Source: A07HB70 sp964512675
Lineage (GTDB): Archaea > Halobacteriota > Halobacteria > Halobacteriales > Haloferacaceae
Length of the DNA: 64,000 nucleotides
NCBI GenBank assembly: GCA_964512675.1
Contig: CAZEJR010000004.1
Span: 1 to 64,000 of the forward strand
Direction of reading: 5' to 3'
The notes beneath the pieces were generated by a model that saw only the letters and a list, made by a program, of their open reading frames with translations, made no database searches and was not told where the DNA came from. This document shows positions 44,512 through 52,453 of the stretch, piece by piece. A program made the translations under genes and the position numbers. Every line of letters starts with the position of its first letter. Position 1 is the first letter of the stretch.

Positions 44512-45132
44512 GTGCGAGTCGGAGTCATCGGCGCGGGACGCATCGGTGCGACGGCGGCGGGACACTTCGTCGAAGCCGGCCACGAGGTGCGGGTCGCCAA
44601 CTCGCGCGGCCCCGAGACGCTCGTCGACCTGGTCGACGACCTCGGGCGGCGGGCGAGCGCGGGAACGCCCGCGGAGGCCAGCCGGTTCGGCGACGTCGTT
44701 CTCGAGGCGATTCCGTTCGCGGCGTACCCCGACCTCCCTGCGGACGCGCTCGCCGGGCGGACGGTGATCAGTGCGTCGAACTACTGGCCGGACCGCGACG
44801 GCGAGATCGAGCTCGGCGGGCGGAGCCACACCGAACTCGTCGCCGACCACCTCGCGGACGCGCGGGTCGTCAAGTCGTTCAACACGATGCGGTCGGAGCG
44901 GCTGCGCGACGAGACCCGGTCGGACGCCCCGCTCGACGGCCGGCTGGCGCTCTACGTCGCCGGCGACGACTCCGGGGCGAAGGCGACGGTCGCCGACCTC
45001 GTCGAGGACGCTGGGTTCGCGCCGGTCGACGTCGGCTCGCTCGCCGACGGGCGACAGATCCAGCCCGGGTCGCCGGTGTTCAACGAGCCGCTGTCGCCCG
45101 CCGAGGCCCGGACGCGCTTGGGCCTCGACTGA
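44512..45132 (+). CDS. NADPH-dependent F420 reductase-like protein (NpdG family)
   Basis: The 206-residue Rossmann protein begins (GTG) VRVGVIGAGRIGATAAGHFV, with the following basic VANSRGPETL pattern that favours NADP. NYWPDRDGEIELGGRSHTEL, then VVKSFNTM, and DAGFAPVDVGSLADGRQIQP with GSPVFNEPL match the F420:NADP oxidoreductase/ProC-like family. Such enzymes swap hydride between reduced F420 and NADP. Some family members reduce other substrates, so F420 use is probable, not proven. Flanking spacers of about 200 bases carry no other gene. Confidence 0.82.
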   Translation: MRVGVIGAGRIGATAAGHFVEAGHEVRVANSRGPETLVDLVDDLGRRASAGTPAEASRFGDVVLEAIPFAAYPDLPADALAGRTVISASNYWPDRDGEIELGGRSHTELVADHLADARVVKSFNTMRSERLRDETRSDAPLDGRLALYVAGDDSGAKATVADLVEDAGFAPVDVGSLADGRQIQPGSPVFNEPLSPAEARTRLGLD

Positions 45133-45359
45133 CCCGACCGGTCCGACTACTCGACGTCGGCGCCGACGTCCCGGGGCCGGATCGTGGGTTACGACGAGTA
45201 GCGCCGACGGCGATCTGCCACACCGGCGGCCTGGCGCCAGGTCGGGCGCCTGCACGTGCCGACCTCGGCGAGGCCGGTGGTCGACGCGACGCCGCCGGCG
45301 AGCGAGACGGCGTAGCGGGGCCGACTCGGGCTGTGCCGGAGGGCAGGTCGGTCGGACGG

Positions 45360-46121
45360 TCAGGAGCAGCCCCGCTCGAGCGTGACCCGGACGCCGTTCC
45401 CCGCGGCGGCCACCTCGACGGTCTCACAGCCGACCCCGTCGAAGGTGAACCTCACGGAACCGCCGGGAGCGAGCGATTCCGTCCCTCTGTCGGTTAGATC
45501 GCGCGTCGTGCCGCGGGCCGTCGCGTTGACCGTGGTCAGCGATACCGGGAAGCGGCTCTCGACCGTGACCGTCAGCGCCTGACCGCCGACGGGTTCCGCG
45601 CTACCGGCGACGCCGACATCCCCGTCGAGGTCGAGCTTCGCTGCCTCGTGCTCCGAGCCGGGACAGTAGTCGCTCCGGCTCTGGTTCCCCTCGTCTTTCG
45701 TGCCCGTGACTTCGACCTCGCCGCCGGTGCCGTCGACGGGAGCGTTCTCGAACGCGTCGCTCCCGCCGCCGGTGTTCAGCACGACCGTCGACACCGGCTT
45801 CTCGGTGTCCCACTCGACGGCGAGCGCCTCGTCGGTGGCGTTCTCGGGAGTGACTTCCTGCTTGTACTTCGTCACATTGGCCTCCGCGCCGACGCGATCC
45901 GTCTCTGTGTCCGTACAGAACCCGACGAAGCTGATCGCTTTGCGGTCGTCGGAGCCTCCGACCTCTTTGACCTCGACGCCGAGGAACGCCTCGTCGTCCG
46001 GCACGACGTCGACCGAGACGCCGCGTTCCGCGCTCGCCGAGGTGAACCCGCCGGTCGGGACGGTCACGCCGACAACCGCGAGCGCAGCGAGCACGACCGC
46101 GAGCCGACGGAGACGCGTCAT
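45360..46121 (-). CDS. Secreted protein related to the haloarchaeal DUF1102-type family
   Basis: The 253-residue product starts with a classic signal sequence (MTRLRRLAVVLAALAVVGVT) ending at a likely AxA cleavage site, TSASA/ERG. The mature N-terminus RGVSVDVVPDDEAFLGVEV matches RAVSVDVVGGGEAFVGIDP in the secreted protein encoded at 47010, so they are paralogs. The body is acidic and beta-rich with Cys in DYCPGSEHEA and VGCETVEV that could form disulfides. It follows the membrane-anchored winged-helix gene by two bases, forming an operon. I infer an exported surface or fibre-type protein processed by a signal peptidase; function unproven. Confidence 0.75.
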   Translation of the reverse strand: MTRLRRLAVVLAALAVVGVTVPTGGFTSASAERGVSVDVVPDDEAFLGVEVKEVGGSDDRKAISFVGFCTDTETDRVGAEANVTKYKQEVTPENATDEALAVEWDTEKPVSTVVLNTGGGSDAFENAPVDGTGGEVEVTGTKDEGNQSRSDYCPGSEHEAAKLDLDGDVGVAGSAEPVGGQALTVTVESRFPVSLTTVNATARGTTRDLTDRGTESLAPGGSVRFTFDGVGCETVEVAAAGNGVRVTLERGCS

Positions 46122-46123
46122 CG

Positions 46124-46723
46124 TCAGTCCCCGTCGACCTCCGGCGGGGCGTCGGTCGCGTCGAGCCTGTTCCCCCGTGTCACCGCGTAGTGAACCGTCG
46201 CCGAGACGAGGAGCGCGGCGGTGACGAACGTCGCCCAGCCGAGTCCGGTCACGGCGTCGATGCCGGGAACGCCGACGTGTGCCGCCGCGACCACGCTCGA
46301 CGCGACGGCGCCCAGCCCGAGGTAGTACTCCGACCACGGGATGTCGCGGCCCTCGACCACCTCGAGGTAGATGTCGAACTCGTCGAGCGCGTCGGTCGGT
46401 TCGACCGTGCCCGCGCGTGAGTCGAACTCGACGACGCCCATCTCGTCCATCCGCGGGAGGTGACGCTGCTGGAGCGCGGTGTATGCGTGCTTGCGCTCGT
46501 CGGAGCCGACCGACTCGACGGTGGTGTCGTGTTCCCACGCCGCGACCTGTTCGGCCATCTCGCCGAGGTCGACCTCACCCTCCGACGAGCGGAGTACGTG
46601 GAGGCTGTACCGCCGCCTCGGGTTCGACAGCACGTCGAACACCTCGTCGCGGTCGAGATCTGGCTCCGACGTCTCTGCCCCTGTCGTCGTGTCGTGATCT
46701 GTCGCCCCCCTGCTGACGGCCAT
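46124..46723 (-). CDS. Membrane-anchored winged-helix regulator (DUF7344-like)
   Basis: 199 residues. Residues about 25-115 form a winged helix of the haloarchaeal type: DRDEVFDVLSNPRRRYSLHV, then LGEMAEQVAAWEHDT and YTALQQRHLPRMDEMGVVEF. Two hydrophobic segments follow (YYLGLGAVASSVVAAAHVGV and WATFVTAALLVSATVHYAVT), so the DNA-binding domain would be held at the cytoplasmic face of the membrane. It is the first gene of an operon with the secreted protein at 45360. A TATA-like box 28-37 bases upstream indicates leaderless transcription. It may control the surrounding secreted-protein genes. Confidence 0.82.
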   Translation of the reverse strand: MAVSRGATDHDTTTGAETSEPDLDRDEVFDVLSNPRRRYSLHVLRSSEGEVDLGEMAEQVAAWEHDTTVESVGSDERKHAYTALQQRHLPRMDEMGVVEFDSRAGTVEPTDALDEFDIYLEVVEGRDIPWSEYYLGLGAVASSVVAAAHVGVPGIDAVTGLGWATFVTAALLVSATVHYAVTRGNRLDATDAPPEVDGD

Positions 46724-46749
46724 TGTTCAGGAGACGTACATGTATGTCA

Positions 46750-46762
46750 GGTATTTATAACT
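46750..46762 (-). promoter_or_regulatory. TATA-like box for the winged-helix/secreted-protein operon
   Basis: On the minus strand the sequence reads TTATAAATA, a near-consensus archaeal TATA box, 28-37 bases upstream of the ATG at 46723. This spacing predicts a transcript that begins at or within a few bases of the start codon. Confidence 0.65.
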
Positions 46763-47009
46763 GCGTGTCACGACAGAACGTGATAACCAGAGTACAAAAG
46801 CCCGGCGTCCGAGCGACCCGTCACGGCTGCCGAGACACGGATTCTCGACTGCCGAACCCGCCATCTCGGGGCCGCCGAATAGCCTCTCGGTGCCCGCTAC
46901 AGAGCCGCTCGCCGTCCGATCCGCCCGTCTCGCGGCTGAATACAAATCACCCCCAGGACGTGTGTTCGGGTGAGTTCCGCCGGGTGACCGGGGGACTCAG
47001 AGACAACCA

Positions 47010-47720
47010 ATGCGACGACGAAAGTACCTCGCGGCTGTTGGATCGCTCGCCGCTGGCGGAGCGGCGATGATTGGAACCGGCGCTGTTGATGCGTTCGAAT
47101 CGGACCGAGCAGTGTCGGTCGACGTCGTCGGAGGCGGAGAAGCGTTCGTCGGGATTGATCCCTCGGGGTCCGAGTTCGTCACCGAGAACTCCCCGATTCA
47201 GATCGACCTCAACAGTGCGTCCGGCCACGGCGGCTCGGGCGTCCCTAACAACGCCACGACTGAGATCCGACCGGCGTTCACGCTGGCGAACCAGGCGTCT
47301 GAGACGCTGTACATTGAAGCGGACAACCCGCTCGCGGATAGCGATCTTAGTGATGGCGGGGTCGACGTGCAGTTCCTCGCGGTCAACGACCCTGATGACT
47401 TCGTGATTGATGACAATGAGCCGGTTCTCTTTGACCGAACCAATCCCGTCAGGTTCACCGGTCAAAACGACCCGGGGTCGCCGAATCCGGCGAGAATCCC
47501 ACAAACGGCTGGGTCGGGCGTTCTCCGCGATTTTGTCGGAGCCACGAATGACAGCCCCCCGCAGTATCTTGAGTTGGCTGCGGGCGAAGATGTGTCTGTG
47601 ATTGTCCGCGTGGTCGCGAAAGACGCAGAGCCGCCAGTTAGTCTGACCGGGTCCGTCGGAATCGAAGCCTTCGATGAGAGAGGCCCGACGACTCTGCCCG
47701 GGGGCGCTGACCTGGGGTAA
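47010..47720 (+). CDS. Secreted Tat-type protein of the DUF1102-like family
   Basis: The 236-residue product begins MRRRKYLAAVGSLAAGGAAM with the arginine-rich motif of Tat signals and IGTGAVDAFESDRAVSVDVV, whose GTGA...F.SDR block is typical of haloarchaeal DUF1102 proteins and resembles the GTxAxFxD signal region of SipW-processed TasA/camelysin proteins. The mature part is acidic and beta-rich without Cys. Codon use is visibly less GC-biased than in its neighbours. It is divergent from the winged-helix operon and, ignoring inserted debris, is followed by an archaeal-type signal peptidase gene at 50486. Confidence 0.78.
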   Translation: MRRRKYLAAVGSLAAGGAAMIGTGAVDAFESDRAVSVDVVGGGEAFVGIDPSGSEFVTENSPIQIDLNSASGHGGSGVPNNATTEIRPAFTLANQASETLYIEADNPLADSDLSDGGVDVQFLAVNDPDDFVIDDNEPVLFDRTNPVRFTGQNDPGSPNPARIPQTAGSGVLRDFVGATNDSPPQYLELAAGEDVSVIVRVVAKDAEPPVSLTGSVGIEAFDERGPTTLPGGADLG

Positions 47721-48080
47721 CGCTCCGGTTTTCAGCCGCAGCGTAGTCTTCCACCTCCGGATTTCAACAGAGCAGCAGAGTCTGCCGACCACCAGTGATA
47801 CGGTGAAGCTGCGACTGGGGTGACCGCGCTACAGCAGCGATCGCACGAACTATTATCGATAGGCATGGTTAGCGGGGGACAAACAATCGACAACCCACTC
47901 ACGGACGGTCTCACGGAGCGACGCAATCGACACCGCGTCACCCCATCTGATACAGAACAAACCCGAACATCGACGTCGTCCCGCTGCTCTACCGGACCTC
48001 CGTGGATAGCCGAGAGCGATAAGAGAGGGTAGATGGTGGCCCGTTGAAGCGATAGCAATGATCGGCAGGGGTGGTAGAAG
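47721..48080. other. AT-richer spacer at the left edge of the mobile-element patch
   Basis: No gene is supported. A 70-codon plus-strand frame at 47820-48032 (HELLSIGMVSGGQTIDNPLT) has protein-like composition but no recognised family and no start signal. Base composition is clearly lower in GC than the flanking chromosome. I found no copy of the tRNA-Asp 3' end here. Confidence 0.35.
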
Positions 48081-48434
48081 CTACACGTCGGACAGGTGCC
48101 ACCCGGCGACCCGGCCACCGCGTGCGGCTGGCGTGGTGCGGAGCGCCGCGTACGCTGTCGGGCGGTCGGTGTCGAGCCGGTCGGCGACCGTCCCGTGCGT
48201 GACGCTGTCGCTCCGGTCGCTCGGCAGCACCGCCCGGACCTCGCTCGCCGGCTCGCCGACCAGCGCCGGCGATCCGGCGTACCGCCGAGCCACACCAGCC
48301 GGATCCTCAACCAGCAGCCAGCCGTCGTCGACCATCGTCGTGAGCACGCCGAGCAGCAGCGGACCCGACAGCAGCGAAAGGACGAGGCCGGGATCGTCAC
48401 GCGGGCCAAGTGGTTCCTGGTCGGGATGGACCAC
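48081..48434 (-). CDS. Hypothetical protein in the mobile-element patch
   Basis: A 117-codon frame with a GTG start. The middle is hydrophobic (LVLSLLSGPLLLGVLTTMVD) and the C-terminal part reads SVTHGTVADRLDTDRPTAYA followed by ALRTTPAARGGRVAGWHLSDV, which looks like a small winged-helix or helix-turn-helix end. I cannot name it, and it may be the truncated tail of a larger element gene. No Shine-Dalgarno or TATA element is obvious. Minus strand, same orientation as the primase remnant. Confidence 0.35.
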   Translation of the reverse strand: MVHPDQEPLGPRDDPGLVLSLLSGPLLLGVLTTMVDDGWLLVEDPAGVARRYAGSPALVGEPASEVRAVLPSDRSDSVTHGTVADRLDTDRPTAYAALRTTPAARGGRVAGWHLSDV

Positions 48435-48720
48435 GACGGCGGCGCAAAGGAGTAGACACGGACCGCGCAGCCGGTTGGTATCATAAACCCGAGAGATGTA
48501 GACGACGTAGACGGGTGGTACGGAAAACTTCTTTTCATACGATCTACGACCGCGATAGGTGTTCTCGCGTAGCTGACGCGACTTTCACACCACACCTGTC
48601 TACGCCGTCTATATTTACCATATTCCAGATGGGTATATCGCCGGTGCTACGGCTTGGGGGCGGCGGTGCGCGTCAGTCGGTGATGCTCTGCTGTTCGGGC
48701 CCGTCGCCGCGCTCTGGCGT

Positions 48721-49302
48721 CTACTTAATATCGGGGGCGTCATCGGAGAAGCCGAGCGCCTTGTAGCCACGGGTCGGCGAGCCGTCGACGCGCAGCGAGG
48801 GCTTGTACCCGAGCCCTTCGGTCTTCAGGGAGTTCGTGAGCTTCTGCTGCCCGACGGGGTCCTCGCCGACGTCGCGACACCAGGCGGCGTAGACGCGGTG
48901 GACATCGCTCGTCGTCCGGCGCGGTGCGTCCTCGTCGCGCTCACGCAACCGCTCGTGTGCGGCTTCCGATGTGTCCCAGCCGCCCCGTTTTGCCTCGGCG
49001 ACGAGCTTCTTGGCGTCGACAGGCCCGTTCTCGTCGGCGTCGTTAATGATACGCTCGACCTGCCGCGCGGCCTCGTCGTCGTATTTCGACCCGCGGCGCG
49101 ATCACGCATCGAACAGCCGCTCGGCGACCGGGTTGAGGAAGTGGCTCTGAATTGCGAACCCGATGTTACGCCACGTCTCATACTCAACATCGGGGTCGAT
49201 GTAGGAAACCGCCTCCTCGGCGGCCTCCGGGTCAAGCCACTCCCGGTCGGGCGTCGACGCGCTGCTGTCGAACGTCTCGATCTCGCGGTCCCGAACGGCG
49301 AC
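48721..49302 (-). pseudogene. Remnant of a plasmid/provirus primase-helicase with nonsense codon and deleted core
   Basis: A single frame reads REWLDPEAAEEAVSYIDPDV, then YETWRNIGFAIQSHF, the PriCT-type region of mobile-element primases, up to ERLFDA. There a TGA at 49102-49104 stands where related proteins have Trp, immediately followed in frame by SRRGSKYDDEAARQVERII. After about 45 more residues it jumps to TSDVHRVYAAWCRDVGEDPV with QKLTNSLKTEGLGY and RGYKALGF, the extreme C-terminus of D5-like helicases. The ATPase core is missing, so an internal deletion joined the two ends. Non-functional trace of an integrated replicon. Confidence 0.75.
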
Positions 49303-49390
49303 GAGCGAGGGCCTCGGCGACAGGGGCGAGCGGGCGGTCGAGGCGCTTGCCGACCTCGCCGACGACGAGACGGGACGCGATGGCGCGTAA
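49296..49390 (+). pseudogene. 5'-truncated antitoxin tail overlapping the first vapC
   Basis: An open stretch without a start reads TATSEGLGDRGERAVEALAD then LADDETGRDGA and ends in TAA at 49388-49390, eleven bases inside the following vapC gene. Antitoxin genes usually overlap their toxin in this way. Its 5' side is lost where the primase remnant, on the opposite strand, begins. Family not identifiable from the tail alone. Confidence 0.4.
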
Positions 49391-49790
49391 ACTGCTGGAC
49401 ACGGCGTTCCTGATCGGTCACTGGGGTGGTCACGAGTCGGTGTGGGCGTATCTCGAATCACAACCCGACGGAACCGAGTACGTCACCACGACGATCAACC
49501 TGAGAGAGATGGCCGTGGGGCGGACGCTCGCGGACGCGTTCGACCCCGAGGAGATTGATGCGCAGTTCGAGTGGCTCCGTGTCGTTCCGATCACACGCGA
49601 GGCTGCGTGGGAGACCGCAGCGATTGAGGCACGGCTGCGCCGCGACGACGCCACGAACCGGGACCGGATCGACGTGCTCGCGGGAGACGCCGTCATCGTC
49701 GGGGCGGCTGCCGCACTGGATGCGACGGTCGTCATCGAGAACGTCGACGACTTCCAGACGCTCGGCGTCCCGGTCGAGGCGTACGGCTGA
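49380..49790 (+). CDS. VapC-like PIN-domain toxin without intact antitoxin
   Basis: The 136-residue PIN-domain protein has the acidic metal site: Asp in KLLDTAFLIG, Glu in INLREMAVG, Asp in DVLAGDAVIVGAAA and Asp in IENVDDFQTL. VapC toxins are Mg-dependent endoribonucleases that cut tRNA or rRNA when unpaired with antitoxin. The upstream antitoxin is truncated, so this toxin may be orphaned, silent, or neutralised by another VapB. The ATG at 49380 is the first Met of the conserved fold. Confidence 0.82.
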   Translation: MARKLLDTAFLIGHWGGHESVWAYLESQPDGTEYVTTTINLREMAVGRTLADAFDPEEIDAQFEWLRVVPITREAAWETAAIEARLRRDDATNRDRIDVLAGDAVIVGAAAALDATVVIENVDDFQTLGVPVEAYG

Positions 49791-49819
49791 CCGAACGATC
49801 ACGTACAGTCTGTACCCAC

Positions 49820-50050
49820 GTGTACGTGTGCATAGCTCCGAGGATCATCAGTATCACCGAGGCGGCGTACGACCGTCTCGCGGCCCGCAAGCGCGAAGAC
49901 GGGAGCTTCAGCGACCTCGTCACGCGCCTCACCGAGACCGCCGACCCGATGGCGTTCGCCGGATCTTGCCCGGGGCTCGGTACAGCGGTCGCGGAGGCCC
50001 GGGACGAACTCGCCGACGGGCTCGACGAGGCACACGATGAACTGTCTTGA
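49820..50050 (+). CDS. VapB-like antitoxin
   Basis: A 76-residue protein (GTG start) with an N-terminal ribbon-helix-helix-like or short DNA-binding region, APRIISITEAAYDRLAARKR, then EDGSFSDLVTRLTETADPMAF, and an acidic C-terminal tail DELADGLDEAHDELS that would wrap the toxin. It resembles the archaeal UPF0330-type antitoxins. It overlaps the following vapC by 14 bases, the usual coupling for a TA pair. Confidence 0.82.
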   Translation: MYVCIAPRIISITEAAYDRLAARKREDGSFSDLVTRLTETADPMAFAGSCPGLGTAVAEARDELADGLDEAHDELS

Positions 50051-50435
50051 CAGCTCGTTTCTCGTGGACTTCCTTGACCCCGAGCAGCCGGGCCACGAGG
50101 CGGCGAAAGCGTGGATGGAGGGGAAGGCTGTCGAGCAGATCACGACACTAGCTGTCTGCGCGTTTGAGGTGCTCTGTGGGACGGCCCGGGTCAGCGACGA
50201 CCGATTCGACCGCGCCGTCGGCCTCCTCCGGACGCTGGAGGTGGTAGAGCTGGACCTCGCGGGAGCGGCTGCCGCAGGCACGCTGGACGGTCGGCTCCAC
50301 GCCGACGGGGAGCCACTCTCCGCCCGCGAGGCGCTCGTCGCGTCGCCGGCCCGCGAACACGGCGACACGCTCGTCACCCGCGACCGCGACTTCGTCGACG
50401 TCCCCGGACTGGACGTCGTCCTCCACGACGAGTAG
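50037..50435 (+). CDS. VapC-like PIN-domain toxin, paired with VapB
   Basis: The 132-residue PIN protein starts MNCLDSSFLVDFLDPEQPGH with catalytic Asp5, Glu in CAFEVLCGTARV near residue 44, and Asp residues in TLVTRDRDFVDVPGLDVV. Length and motif order are normal for VapC ribonucleases. It is encoded immediately after, and overlapping, its antitoxin. Five Ts at 50446-50450 just after the stop probably end the transcript. Confidence 0.88.
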   Translation: MNCLDSSFLVDFLDPEQPGHEAAKAWMEGKAVEQITTLAVCAFEVLCGTARVSDDRFDRAVGLLRTLEVVELDLAGAAAAGTLDGRLHADGEPLSAREALVASPAREHGDTLVTRDRDFVDVPGLDVVLHDE

Positions 50436-50443
50436 GGCCGGCG

Positions 50444-50452
50444 ACTTTTTGA
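50444..50452 (+). terminator. Oligo-T terminator after vapBC
   Basis: CTTTTTG begins about ten bases after the vapC stop and precedes the signal peptidase gene by 35 bases. A T5 tract in this GC-rich sequence is a plausible archaeal terminator; it could also be part of the next gene's promoter. Confidence 0.4.
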
Positions 50453-50485
50453 CCTGCCGAGCCGACAGTTCTCTCAGTTCCCCTG

Positions 50486-51646
50486 ATGTCACCACGCGGG
50501 ACGGTCGCACGCGCCGCCGAACTCCTCGCCGTCGCCGTCGTACTCTCCCTGCTCGTCGGCCAAGCGCTCGGCACGCCGGTCGGTCTCTCGTACGTCGAGA
50601 CCGGTAGCATGGAGCCGACGCTCGACCCGGGCGACGGCTTCGTCGCGGTCCCGCCCGAACTCGCCGGCCCCGTCGAGGAGGGCGACGTCGTTGTCTTTCG
50701 CGCGCAGGAAATCCAGGGCGGTGGCCTGACGACACACCGCGTCGTCGGCGAGACCGAACGCGGATACGTCACCAGAGGTGACGCCAACCCGTTCACCGAT
50801 CAAGACGGTGGCGAACCGCCGGTGAAAGAGGCGCAGGTCGTCGCTGTCGCGTTCCAGCCCGGCGGACAGGTCGTCGCGATCCCCGGAGTTGGCGTCGCCG
50901 TCGAGGGCGCGCGGGCGGCGCTCGGGACGGTCCAGCGGACCCTCGCCGCGCTGGTCGGGAGCCGTGCGCTCCTCGGCACGCAGGGCCTCGCGTACCTCTT
51001 TTTTGCCGTCACCGCGCTGTGGTACGCCGTCGGCGAGTGGCGCGCCCGCGGGAACCGGAGCCGGGCGCGGGACAGGCGGCGCGACCGCGACGCGGGGCTC
51101 GACCCGCGGCTCGCCGCCGCCGCCTTTGCCCTCCTCCTCGTCGCCGGCGCGACGGCGGCGATGGTCGTCCCGGCGGGGACACAGGAGTACACGGTCGTCA
51201 GCGCGGAGTTCGAGTCCGACCGTCCGACCGTGATCCCCGCCGGCGGGTCGAACGACCTCACATACCGGGTCCCGAACGGCGGGGTCCTCCCTGTCGTGGC
51301 GTACTTCGACCCGGCGAGCGACGGTGTCGGGGTGGCGCCCGAGCGGGTTCGCGTCGCGCCGGGGTCGACGGCGAACGCGACGCTCACGCTCCAGGCGCCG
51401 CCCGAGACGGGCGCGTACCGCCGGTACGTCTCCGAGTACCGCTACCTCGCGGTCCTGCCGACGTCGACCATCGACGCGCTCTACCGACTCCACCCGTGGC
51501 TCCCGGTCCTCGCCATCGACGTTCTGCTCGGCGTACCGTTCTACCTCGGCAGCCTCGCGCTGCTCGGCAGCGGCAGGGTCCGCAGACGCTCGCGCGACCG
51601 GGACGGTCCCTCGCGGCTCCGCCGGCTCGTGGACCGCTACGTCTGA
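50486..51646 (+). CDS. Archaeal/ER-type signal peptidase I with an extra C-terminal membrane domain
   Basis: 386 residues. The N-terminal anchor (AVAVVLSLLVGQALG) leads to the catalytic Ser in YVETGSMEPTLDPGDG and His in GGLTTHRVVGETERG: a Ser-His, Sec11-like enzyme, not the bacterial Ser-Lys type. GYVTRGDANPFTDQDGG is the following conserved block. After about residue 160 come a second hydrophobic segment, a basic cytoplasmic stretch, another span and an extracellular beta-rich domain (EYTVVSAEFESDRPTVIPAG) ending in a final span near residue 340. This long form resembles the peptidases found next to DUF1102-type secreted proteins. It likely cleaves signal peptides of nearby exported proteins. 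Confidence 0.85.
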   Translation: MSPRGTVARAAELLAVAVVLSLLVGQALGTPVGLSYVETGSMEPTLDPGDGFVAVPPELAGPVEEGDVVVFRAQEIQGGGLTTHRVVGETERGYVTRGDANPFTDQDGGEPPVKEAQVVAVAFQPGGQVVAIPGVGVAVEGARAALGTVQRTLAALVGSRALLGTQGLAYLFFAVTALWYAVGEWRARGNRSRARDRRRDRDAGLDPRLAAAAFALLLVAGATAAMVVPAGTQEYTVVSAEFESDRPTVIPAGGSNDLTYRVPNGGVLPVVAYFDPASDGVGVAPERVRVAPGSTANATLTLQAPPETGAYRRYVSEYRYLAVLPTSTIDALYRLHPWLPVLAIDVLLGVPFYLGSLALLGSGRVRRRSRDRDGPSRLRRLVDRYV

Positions 51647-51688
51647 CGGGTCGAAAGACACACGACACCACCTGGCGTCGCGTCGTGT

Positions 51689-52453
51689 ATGGACCTCGGT
51701 CGAGACCTGGCAGACGCGACGGCGCTCGTCACCGGCGCGAGTTCCGGCATCGGCAGGGAGACGGCCCGCGAACTCGCGCGTGGCGGCGCGGACCTCGTCC
51801 TCGCGGCGCGGCGCGAGGACCGACTGTCGCGGCTGGCCGACGAACTCGCGACAGAGCACGGCGTCGACGCCGCCGCTGTCCCGACCGACGTCACGAGCGA
51901 GGCGGCGGTCGAGGCGCTGGTCGAGACGACCGTCGAGCGGTTCGGCGGCCTCGATCTGGTCGTCTCGAACGCCGGCGTCGCCGCCGGAAGCGACGTCGCC
52001 GACCTGACGACCGAGGAGTACGGTCAGATGATGGCGGTGAACTGCGACGGAAGCTTCTACGTCACCCGGGCGGCGCTCCCGCACCTCCGCGCGAGCGACT
52101 GGGCGGGCGAGGCCGACGACGGCGGCGGCCACCTCGTCTACGTCGGGAGCTTCGCCGGGCAGTACCCCCGCCCGTTCAACCCGGTCTACGCCGCGACGAA
52201 GTGGTGGACCCGCGGGTTCGCAAAGAGCGTCTCCGCACAGGTCGGCGACGACGTCGCCGTCACCGTGGTCAACCCCGCCGCCGTCCGGACGGAGTTCACC
52301 GTCGACGGCGACCCCTTCGAGGAGCGGTTCGACCCCGGCGAGGTGGTCGAGCCGGCGGAGGTGGCGCAGGCAGTGGCCTACGCCGCGCGGCAGTCGCCGT
52401 CGGTGGTCAGCGAACTCGACCTCTACGACCGCGACAAGCTGACGCTGTTCTGA
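51689..52453 (+). CDS. Short-chain dehydrogenase/reductase
   Basis: The 254-residue SDR begins ATALVTGASSGIGRETAREL (TGASSGIG) with ARRED after beta-2, favouring NADP(H). SNAGVAAGSDVADLTTEEY holds the NAG motif, and the catalytic YxxxK is NPVYAATKWWTRGFAKSV with Ser in VYVGSFAGQYP upstream. The C-terminal VVNPAAVRTEFTVDGDPFEE matches YdfG/YqjQ-like SDRs acting on small 3-hydroxy acids or aldehydes. It stands 42 bases after the signal peptidase gene, but no functional link is apparent. Confidence 0.88.
   Translation: MDLGRDLADATALVTGASSGIGRETARELARGGADLVLAARREDRLSRLADELATEHGVDAAAVPTDVTSEAAVEALVETTVERFGGLDLVVSNAGVAAGSDVADLTTEEYGQMMAVNCDGSFYVTRAALPHLRASDWAGEADDGGGHLVYVGSFAGQYPRPFNPVYAATKWWTRGFAKSVSAQVGDDVAVTVVNPAAVRTEFTVDGDPFEERFDPGEVVEPAEVAQAVAYAARQSPSVVSELDLYDRDKLTLF

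Noticed and set aside
48490..48615. Similar TAGACG.CGTAGAC motifs in inverted orientation, considered as a replication-origin repeat pair
   Set aside because: Only two imperfect copies, no Orc1/Cdc6 gene nearby and no ORB-like extended repeat.
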